A DNA stretch of 64,000 nt, taken from NCBI GenBank assembly GCA_934120645.1, contig CAKOUO010000005.1:1-64000 (forward strand). The letters run 5' to 3'. The notes below the pieces were generated by a model. That model searched no databases. It saw only the letters and a program-made list of their open reading frames with translations, and was not told the DNA's origin. The stretch is from an uncultured Clostridia bacterium. Its GTDB lineage: Bacteria > Bacillota > Clostridia > TANB77 > CAG-508. This document shows, piece after piece, positions 33,324 to 41,085 of the stretch (positions are counted from its first letter, which is position 1; each line of letters begins with the position of its first letter). A program made the translations under genes and the position numbers.

Positions 33324-35332
33324 TTATTGATAAAATAAAATTGGATAGCCATCATTTATATTGTTTTTATCATCTTTAAACTTAGTTCCCAATGTGCTTG
33401 CTAATGATTTTAATTCTGTAGATGTTTTTTCTGTACCAGTATTTGATGTTAAACCTATTCCTGATAAATAAAAACATGTAGCAACATATGCAGATGAGTC
33501 TCCTAAATTCCAACATATAGCATCTGAATATTCTCCTGAAACTTTTCCTATATTATAACTTGTACGTACATTTCCAGATAACCATGTATTTCCGCAAATT
33601 CCCGCAAGATTTCCGGCTATCACTAGTTATAATTCCTTTATTATAGCAATCTACAACTTCTGATGCAGCTTGTCCTACAATACCGCCTGTTGATGGTCCA
33701 ATATTATTTATATTTCCAGTATTATAACAACAATATATTCCACTATCATTTATCCATAGTGATCCACAAATACCGCCTACATATTGTCCATTTGCACTAA
33801 TATTTCCATTATTATAGCATCTATCTATCTTTGCACCATTACTTGCCGCTGCCGTAACTCCCGCAATAAATCCATTTCCTTTAATAAATGCTTTATTATA
33901 TGAATCTAAAATTTCTGAATTTCCTTTTATTTCTGCAACTATACCAGCAATATAGTTTTCTGTTCCAGTAATATTAAGTGCATTCGAATTATAACAATTT
34001 TGTATAGTAGATTTATTATATGCTGTTGCTGCAATTCCTCCTACAAGAGATTTTCCTGTAATTGTACCACTAATTAATCCCAAGTCTTTTATTGTTGCTC
34101 CATTTATAAATCCAAATAATCCTTGATAATCACTAGAACTATTAATATATATATTACTAATTGTTTTTTTATTTCCATTATATATACCTTCAAATGTTTT
34201 ATCTGTTGACGCACCAATTGGTATCCATTGATTTGTATTACTACAATTTAAATTAATGTCCTTAATTTGTGTTATGGTCTTTCCTTGAAAACTTATTCCA
34301 CTATTTACAGTATTAGCAAAATTTTTAATATCTACTTCATCACTAATATATTCTTCATTTCTGGCAATTACTCTGTTACTTTCTTTTTTGTTTCCTGCTA
34401 TATCAGTAACAACTACATAACACGTGTATTCTTTATAAAAAGGCATATCTGTTATTTTATAGCTTGCATTTGTTGATACTAATTCATTATTAACATATAT
34501 CTCATATTTATCAACTCCTGATTCATTATCTGATGCTACTACAGATAATTCTATACTTTTATCACTATTTGTATTTCCAACTGTTAAAGTTGCTACTTCT
34601 GGTTCTTTTAAATCTTTTATTTCATAAGATACTATTTTTCCCTCATCTGTTTCGTTAAATAACCTAGCATATATTATATCACCATTTAACAATCCTCTTA
34701 CTTCTGTACCTATTATCCATTTTCCATCTGTTGTATTTATTTGATATTGTATAGCATAGTTGGTATTACTGCTTATAGTTACATTTGCTTTACCCTGTTG
34801 CCATATTTCATTACTAAATTCTAATTTACCTTCATCCAGTTTTATACTTTTTTCTGATTGTTGTCCTATATATTTTATTTCATCTTGATTTACTTTATAT
34901 ATTCCCTTATCAACTATTATATAAAAAAATACTTCTCCATTTTCTTCTTTTAGTTCTTTTATATTTATTTCTTTTCCTAATTTTTTTAGTTCTTTATCTT
35001 GATTTTCAATTATATTTTTTCTCAATATTTCTAATAATTCTTTTGCTGTTCTTTCATAATTTTCTGATTTTACTTCCATTAACTTTAAATTTAGATATTC
35101 TATTATTGATTCTTTTTGATTTTCTTTTTGGGCCTGTTTTGCTTTTTCTATTAATCCATTCTTTCCACTTAATGTTGCTATTGTTATTCCTGCTAAAATT
35201 AATAATATAATTATTGTAAATACAAGTACTATTAATGTTATTCCGGTTCTTATTAAATAAATCGTCTTTACTTCTATTTAATAAAGTACCTGTGTGTGTG
35301 TCTACTCCCTCAAAGGATTCACCGTTTGTCAT
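33324..35332 (-). CDS. Pilin-like GLUG-repeat surface protein, read through two CGG +1 sites
   Basis: Read conventionally, this is three broken frames: 35332-35246, 35244-33616 and 33614-33324. Joining them by skipping one C at in-frame CGG codons 30 and 573 gives a 668-residue protein. ATG 35332 has AAGGAG. Residues 1-29 form a leader. The first shift supplies the Gly of GITLIVLVFTIIILLILAG, a prepilin cleavage signal. A central Ig-like region follows, then (~330-620) GLUG-type repeats with GGIxG and CYNxGxI units. The second shift keeps that repeat register. It is probably a pilin-type adhesin; alternatively a pseudogene with two indels. Confidence 0.8.
33613..33615 (-). other. In-frame CGG +1 site 2 (GLUG protein)
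   Basis: Context AGT GAT AGC CGG AAA. Skipping C gives GGA AAT CTT GCG GGA (Gly-Asn-Leu-Ala-Gly), matching neighbouring repeats such as NGFIAGV. The unshifted frame ends after 19 unrelated residues. Confidence 0.85.
35243..35245 (-). other. In-frame CGG +1 site 1 (prepilin cleavage glycine)
   Basis: Context AAT AAG AAC CGG AAT. Skipping C gives GGA ATA ACA TTA (Gly-Ile-Thr-Leu), the prepilin peptidase motif. Without the shift the hydrophobic signal is never made. Confidence 0.88.
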
Positions 35333-35460
35333 TTTATTTTTTCTCCTTTTCTTTTGTCAAATTCTTACTCCACTATAACATAACAATATAAAAAGTACAA
35401 GTATATTTTTACTTTTATTATTTATTAATTTTTCTGTTTTTCTATCAATATATTAATGCA

Positions 35461-35502
35461 ATAAAAAAGATAGCAATATATTTAATATTCCTATCTTTTA
35501 TT
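35461..35502 (-). terminator. Terminator after the XerD-type recombinase
   Basis: Stem AAAGATAG / CTATCTTT around an AT-rich loop, with U run on the minus strand, just after the stop at 35507. Confidence 0.7.
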
Positions 35503-35506
35503 TTAT

Positions 35507-36388
35507 TTATGCTCTTGGATGAGCTTTTTGATATATATTTTTTATTCCTTCATCTTGAAATTGCATATATACTTGTGTTGAAGATATATCTGAATGACCA
35601 AGCATTGTTTGTATTGATTTTAAATCTGCTCCATTTTGTAATAAATGTGTTGCAAATGAATGTCTTAAAACATGTGGTGTTATATCTTTTTCTATATGAG
35701 CTTGTTCTTTATAATATTTTATTATTTTCCAGAATCCTTGTCTTGTTAATCTTTGACCATTAACATTTACAAATAAAGCCTTTTCGTTTTCATCTTTTAA
35801 TAATATTCCTCTAGCTTCTTCTGTATATTCTTTTAGTGCTTTTAATGATAATTTTCCTAATGGTATAATTCTTGGTTTATTTGCATGTCTGCAGTTTACA
35901 TATCCTTCTTCAAAGTTTACATCATCAATATCTAAAGAAATTATTTCTGTAACTCTCATTCCTGTGGCATATGCAAATTCTAACATTGCTTTATCTCTTA
36001 TTCCTTTTAAGTCAACATCTTTAGGTTGTTCTAATAAAAGTTCTACTTCATTAGATGTTAATACACATGGAACTCTTTTTTCTACTTTTGGTGATTGTAT
36101 ATTTTTTGTTGGGTCTTTTTTTACTTTTCCTTTTTTTAGTGCATATTGATAAAATGATCTTATTGATGCTATTGATCTTGAAATTGTTGAATGTTTTTTA
36201 CCCATTTCTTCTAATTCTTGTATATATTCTTTTATTGTTTCTTCATCAACTCTATTATATGTAACTTCACATGCTTCTATAAAGTTTTTGAATTGTTTTA
36301 AATCTCTTTTGTATGATTGTAGTGTGTTATTTGATAATTTTTTATCGTTTTCTAAAAATTCAAAAAATAATTTTAATTGTTTTTCCAT
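35507..36388 (-). CDS. xerD: XerD-type tyrosine recombinase
   Basis: 293 residues. SAM-like core-binding domain (1-95) and catalytic domain with Arg145 (ATGMRVTE), His239 and Arg242 (HVLRHSFATHLL), His265 (LGHSDISST) and nucleophile Tyr274. Length, LSxxTLxSYxRDL start and absence of neighbours from a mobile element suggest the housekeeping dimer-resolution recombinase acting at dif, though a second Xer cannot be excluded. In Bacillus and clostridia xerD often neighbours spoIIM, as here. Confidence 0.9.
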   Translation of the reverse strand: MEKQLKLFFEFLENDKKLSNNTLQSYKRDLKQFKNFIEACEVTYNRVDEETIKEYIQELEEMGKKHSTISRSIASIRSFYQYALKKGKVKKDPTKNIQSPKVEKRVPCVLTSNEVELLLEQPKDVDLKGIRDKAMLEFAYATGMRVTEIISLDIDDVNFEEGYVNCRHANKPRIIPLGKLSLKALKEYTEEARGILLKDENEKALFVNVNGQRLTRQGFWKIIKYYKEQAHIEKDITPHVLRHSFATHLLQNGADLKSIQTMLGHSDISSTQVYMQFQDEGIKNIYQKAHPRA

Positions 36389-36466
36389 TTCTCATACCCC
36401 TAATCATTTTTATTTACATAAACTAACATATGTTATATCAAACAATTTAAAAAATGTAAATACATT

Positions 36467-37105
36467 TTAAAAATATTTTATAAATTTTTTTAAAAAATTT
36501 GTCGAAAGTGCCGTTTCTATAATTGCAGATACACATAATAGTAATAACATTAGTCCAGAAAATATTGTATGTCTTAAAATTTCTATCTTAATATTTTCTT
36601 TATTTCTATCTTTTACAATTGATTTATATAATTTGTATCCACTAACAGCTATTGCTATTAAAGCTGGAATAAATATTATATTCTGCAATAATAGTGATAT
36701 TAAAACAAATAATAATCCTTTTCCAAGTCCTAATGTTGCTATTATTGTTGACACTGTATATCCCAAGCAAAATCCTCGATATAACACTATTCCAAAAACT
36801 ATAGGAATTCCTATAACGGTTGTTCCAAAAAACCATAATGTTATTGCTAATATTATGTTGTCTAATAAATTTGTTTTTAATAATGTAAAATTATCGAGTT
36901 CTTCGGTATTTTTTAATTTATCTATAAAATTGTTAAAATAAGATGAAATTTCTGAAATTTGTGCTTCTTGTGCATTATTTATAAACATAACTCCTAAAAA
37001 AATTCCTATAATAAAAATTAGTGTTACTAAAATATATTCTTTACCATTATTTGATATATGTGTTAAAATCGTTTCTTTTATATTTAATCGTTTGTTTTTC
37101 TTCAT
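36467..37105 (-). CDS. spoIIM: Stage II sporulation protein M
   Basis: 212 residues with about five membrane helices. NNAQEAQISEISSYF extracellular loop and GIPIVFGIVLYRGFCLGYTV are typical. SpoIIM forms the DMP complex with SpoIID and SpoIIP, which degrades septal peptidoglycan during engulfment. It lies upstream of xerD, as in B. subtilis and many clostridia. Confidence 0.93.
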   Translation of the reverse strand: MKKNKRLNIKETILTHISNNGKEYILVTLIFIIGIFLGVMFINNAQEAQISEISSYFNNFIDKLKNTEELDNFTLLKTNLLDNIILAITLWFFGTTVIGIPIVFGIVLYRGFCLGYTVSTIIATLGLGKGLLFVLISLLLQNIIFIPALIAIAVSGYKLYKSIVKDRNKENIKIEILRHTIFSGLMLLLLCVSAIIETALSTNFLKKFIKYF

Positions 37106-37180
37106 AAAAAATCTCCTTATCTTTTTTCACATGTTTTATACATAATGTGTATTCGATAAAGAGTTTTTTAGAACTTTATA

Positions 37181-38369
37181 TTAAATTATTTTTCCATAAT
37201 TTCCGCCACCGCCGGATTGTACTTTAGCATTACCTGTTCTTGCTTTTTCAATTGCTGTTGCAATCTTTTCTCCAACAACCGCTTCTATATCATCTTTTGA
37301 TAATTTGTGTAATATATTCATTTCTGTTTCAAAATTATCTAATAATTTTTCTATTGTTTTTCCACCAACACCTGGTATAAATCCAAGTGGAACTTGATAA
37401 ATATATGGTGGTCTATTTTTTGGACTTTTTGTTTCTTTTTTATCTTTTATTAATTCTATTCTGTCAAAAACACCAAATGTTACATTTGTACTTCCACATT
37501 TTGGGCATACTGAAATTGGTTCTTTTGTTTCAATTGTACTATTACAATTATCACAGTATGTTCTGTGATATTTTCCAAGTTTAGGATCTAATCCATAGTT
37601 AGCTATTATTTTTCTTCCATCTTCATTTTTTAATGCTTTTACTACTTCTTTAAATGATATATCTTCTACTTGCATTTTATTATATTCTCTTGCTATTTTA
37701 GGAAGAGAATGTGCATCTGAATTTGTTACAAATGTTTTATTCTCTAATTCAGATATTTCATCTGCTAAAAATGTATCTGAACTTAACCCTAATTCAACTG
37801 CAAATATTTTGTCGTATTTTTCTTTAAATACATCTTGTAATCTATCAACACAATTTCCATAATAACTTTTAAATGGTGTAAATATATGTGCTGGTATAAG
37901 AATTCCATTATATTTTTCTACTATATCAATTAATTCATATCCTGATATATCTGACCTTTGTGTGCTTAATGTTATATTTTTGATATGTTTACTCATTTCA
38001 TTTGAAAATGCTTTTATATCTTTTAAGTATGGGAAAAAACATATATTATGTGCTGCTCCACATTTTCCATTTCTTCCTTTTTCTGATGTTTCTACTTCAC
38101 TTCCTAATAGAATACATACTTTATCTTTGTAAATAATTCCTCCATCTTTTAGTTCATATGCATCTCCTGTTTTTAAGAAATTTTCAATATCTTCTATTAC
38201 ATATGGTGATGCACAATCTATTATTCCGGCATACATTAATTCCTTTTCTCTCAGCACATTCTTTTGCTATGTTAGCAAAATTTAAACTTTTTGCTGCTGT
38301 TATTTTTATTGGTTTTCCATTTTCTGCTCTACCTATATGTATATGTAAATCTGCAAATATTTCATACAT
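37181..38369 (-). CDS. Endonuclease Q-like PHP-domain protein, read through one CGG +1 site
   Basis: Two frames (38369-38229 and 38227-37181) join at codon 48 (CGG) to a 395-residue protein. PHP phosphoesterase domain: FADLHIHIGRA, VCGIIDCASP, GSEVETSE, IPAHIFTP and NSDAHSLP supply metal ligands. A zinc ribbon CDNC ... CPKCG (~260-285) and a helix-hairpin-helix GFIPGVGGKTIEKLL (~315-330) follow, the architecture of EndoQ, which nicks DNA 5' to hypoxanthine, uracil or AP sites. ATG 38369 has GAGGA and overlaps the upstream gene by 8 bases. Confidence 0.88.
38226..38228 (-). other. In-frame CGG +1 site 3 (endonuclease Q)
   Basis: Context AAT GTA TGC CGG AAT. Skipping C gives GGA ATA ATA GAT (Gly-Ile-Ile-Asp), the PHP-domain motif that holds a metal-binding Asp. 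The unshifted frame stops 14 codons later. Confidence 0.88.
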
Positions 38370-39165
38370 TTTGTATTCCTCTTTCTTTGTTTCTTTCTTC
38401 TATATCTCCTATTATTTTTCTTGTTGTTTCTTCTGTAAATAATGGTCTATTTTCATTTGTTTTTTCTTCAAACATTTCTTTTTCTATCTTTTTAAATTTC
38501 TTTGATATTAGATTGTCTATTTGTGGTTCAAAATCGTTTATATCTTTTTTTATAAATTGTGTTAAATCTTTTGATTCATTGTATATTTTTACAAATTTCT
38601 TTAGAGCTTTCATTTCCATGATTTCACCCATATTTATTTCTTCTAACATATTTATAAATTCTTCAAATATTTCTAAATATTTATTATATTCATCTTTTAA
38701 ATTTCTGTATTTTAATAGTACCATTGCTTCATCTGGTTTAAAGCCTATTCTTTCTGGTCTGTCTAGAAGCATTCCTCCAAATTGGTCTACTAATTCTAAT
38801 ACATCACTTTCTCTTTCTCTTGGATTACTTTTGCTATATCTATTTACTTCTTCACAGATTTTACAAAATCTTTTGTCAAATCCTAATTGAGATAAATATT
38901 CTGCTCCCTCTTTAGCATATCCTGTTATTTTTTCTATATTTCTTGAATTTTCTACTTTTTTGCAATCACATAATAAACAAGCTGTTAATATTAAATTTTC
39001 ATCTAAATCTAATTTATTATATTTTAAAAATAATCTTGCTAATTCTGTTTTAAATACTACTGATTTATTAAAATATATTTGTTCTTTTTTTGATAAATAA
39101 TATACTATTTCTAATTTTGCACCTAAGTCTTTTTCTTTTAACAAATATTCTGCAAAAGTTTCCAT
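38362..39165 (-). CDS. Hypothetical HD-like protein coupled to endonuclease Q
   Basis: 267 residues, all helical. At ~60-68 the sequence ACLLCDCKKVEN resembles the HD motif (LLHDIGK) with His replaced by Cys and Ile by Cys, so it may be a degenerate HD domain. The C-terminal half is a charged coiled coil. The stop overlaps the endonuclease Q start by 8 bases, so the two proteins are likely co-translated and possibly partners. Function unknown. Confidence 0.65.
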   Translation of the reverse strand: METFAEYLLKEKDLGAKLEIVYYLSKKEQIYFNKSVVFKTELARLFLKYNKLDLDENLILTACLLCDCKKVENSRNIEKITGYAKEGAEYLSQLGFDKRFCKICEEVNRYSKSNPRERESDVLELVDQFGGMLLDRPERIGFKPDEAMVLLKYRNLKDEYNKYLEIFEEFINMLEEINMGEIMEMKALKKFVKIYNESKDLTQFIKKDINDFEPQIDNLISKKFKKIEKEMFEEKTNENRPLFTEETTRKIIGDIEERNKERGIQNV

Positions 39166-39282
39166 ATACTAACATCCTTCCGTATTGTTTTTTCTTTTGA
39201 TTTTTGTTCACCATAATTTTATTATAAATTAATATTGGCTTTTTTTCAATGTTTTGTCTTGAAATATATTATTACATTTATA

Positions 39283-39717
39283 TTACAAGTTTTTTATAGC
39301 TTCTCTTGCCATTTCGTCACATCTATTATTAAATTCATTATCACTATGCCCTTTTACTTTTATAAATTTGACTTTGTGTGTTTGAGTTAATTTGTATAAT
39401 TCTTCCCATATTTCCTTATTTTTTACATTTTCTTTATTTGAGGTTTTCCAGTTATTTTTTTGCCAATTATAAATCCATCCTTGAGAAAATCCGTTAACTA
39501 AATAAGCACTATCACTATATAGTTCAACTTCACATGGAAACTTTAATAGTTTTAGTCCCTCAACTGCAGCTGTAAGTTCCATTATGTTATTAGTTGTATC
39601 TTTTTTTCCTCCTGAAATCTCTTTTTTTACATCTTTATACATTAATATTGCTCCCCATCCTCCTGGTCCTGGATTTCCAGAGCATGCACCATCTGTGTAT
39701 ATAATTACTTTTTCCAT
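39283..39717 (-). CDS. rnhA: Ribonuclease HI
   Basis: 144 residues. Catalytic carboxylates Asp9 (IYTDGACSGNPGPGGWG), Glu47 (NIMELTAA), Asp69 (LYSDSAYLVNG) and Asp134 (NRCDEMAR), with the His of KVKGHSDNEFN. Degrades RNA in RNA-DNA hybrids. ATG 39717 follows AAGGAAG. Divergent from tmcAL. Confidence 0.95.
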   Translation of the reverse strand: MEKVIIYTDGACSGNPGPGGWGAILMYKDVKKEISGGKKDTTNNIMELTAAVEGLKLLKFPCEVELYSDSAYLVNGFSQGWIYNWQKNNWKTSNKENVKNKEIWEELYKLTQTHKVKFIKVKGHSDNEFNNRCDEMAREAIKNL

Positions 39718-39815
39718 TATTTCACTTCCTTGTATTTTTTTATGTTTTATGTTATTATATCAATGTATTAAAAAATAAACAAGAGTTTTTTTATAATATA
39801 AGGGGGCTTGAGCTT

Positions 39816-41048
39816 ATGGATAAAGTTTTAGGACTTATTGCTGAATATAATCCTTTTCACAATGGACATTTTTATCATTTACAAAAATCAAAAGAATTAA
39901 CAGGAGCTAATTATACAATTGCTGTTATAACTGGTAATTTTACTCAGCGTGGTTCAACTTCTATTATAGATAAATGGTCTAAAGCGAGAATGGCACTTTT
40001 AAACGGTGTTGATTTGGTCATCGAGCTTCCTGTTTTATATTCAATTTCTAGTGCTGAAAATTTTGCAGAAGGTAGCATAAAAATTTTAAACTCTTTAGGT
40101 ATTGTTGATTATGTTTCTTTTGGTGCTGAAACTTCTGATATTTCTATTTTAGATAAATTTGCTGAAGTTCTATATAATGAACCAAAAGATTATAAAACAT
40201 TACTTTCTCATGAATTAAGTAAAGGTTTATCTTTTCCTAAAGCTCGTGAGAATGCTTTAATGTTATATATTCGTGATATTAGGAAATCTGTTAATGTTTT
40301 GTCTTCTCCTAATAATATTTTGGGAATTGAATATTTGAAAGCTTTACGAAAATATAAAAGTAATATACAACCTATTTCTATTTCAAGAGTTGAATCTGAG
40401 TATAATAGCACTAATTTTGATACAAATATAGCTAGTGCTACTGCTATTAGAAATCTTGTTAAAAATAAGAGTTTTGATATTATTGAAAACCTAGTTCCAT
40501 CTTATACTTACTCTATTTTGATGGATAATGTAAAAAATGGTCATGTTGTTACAGATTTATCTGTATTTGAAAAAGAAATTATTTATGTCTTAAGAAAAAT
40601 GTCTATAGAAGAAATTTCAAATCTTCCTGATGTTTCAGAAGGTTTAGAGTTTGCAATAAAAAATGCTGCTAACTCTTGTAATAGTATTGTTGAATTTTTA
40701 AATATTGTAAAATCAAAAAGATATACATCCACAAGACTACAAAGAATTCTTCTATATGCTTTACTTGGAATTACTAAAAAAGATATGGCTATTTCTAAAA
40801 AGATTACACCTTATATTAGAGTTTTAGGTTTTAATGAAAACGGTAAAAATCTAATTTCTGAAATTCATAGGCTAAATCCAAAGCTTGAAATAATTACTTC
40901 TGTTAAGAAGTTTGTTGATACTAATACTAATAAAAATTCAAAGAAATTACTTGATAAAGATATTTTTGCAACTAATGTTTATACTATTGGATTTGAATAT
41001 GATTCTTTAAATAATTTAGATTATACAAATGGAATTATAAAAGTTTAA
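39816..41048 (+). CDS. tmcAL: tRNA(Met) cytidine acetate ligase
   Basis: 410 residues, formerly YlbM. N-terminal nucleotidyltransferase fold with GLIAEYNPFHNGHFYHLQKS (HxGH nucleotide motif), GNFTQRGSTSIIDKWSKA, and VSFGAETSD. It forms N4-acetylcytidine at the wobble base of elongator tRNA-Met using acetate and ATP. ATG 39816 follows AAGGGGGC. It ends at a dyad element that serves as terminator. Confidence 0.93.
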   Translation: MDKVLGLIAEYNPFHNGHFYHLQKSKELTGANYTIAVITGNFTQRGSTSIIDKWSKARMALLNGVDLVIELPVLYSISSAENFAEGSIKILNSLGIVDYVSFGAETSDISILDKFAEVLYNEPKDYKTLLSHELSKGLSFPKARENALMLYIRDIRKSVNVLSSPNNILGIEYLKALRKYKSNIQPISISRVESEYNSTNFDTNIASATAIRNLVKNKSFDIIENLVPSYTYSILMDNVKNGHVVTDLSVFEKEIIYVLRKMSIEEISNLPDVSEGLEFAIKNAANSCNSIVEFLNIVKSKRYTSTRLQRILLYALLGITKKDMAISKKITPYIRVLGFNENGKNLISEIHRLNPKLEIITSVKKFVDTNTNKNSKKLLDKDIFATNVYTIGFEYDSLNNLDYTNGIIKV

Positions 41049-41085
41049 AAACTGTCAAAAGGGCCCGTCCCTTTTGACAGTTTTT
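41047..41085. terminator. GGGACGGG dyad element acting as bidirectional terminator
   Basis: AAAACTGTCAAAAGGG and CCCTTTTGACAGTTTT form a 16-bp perfect stem around CCCGT, ending in T on both strands, between convergent tmcAL and glgP. Same family as 17717-17751. Confidence 0.85.

Noticed and set aside
35507..36388. XerD-type gene as the prophage or element integrase
   Set aside because: It lies more than 10 kb away, next to spoIIM, with no element genes around it; the housekeeping role is more likely.
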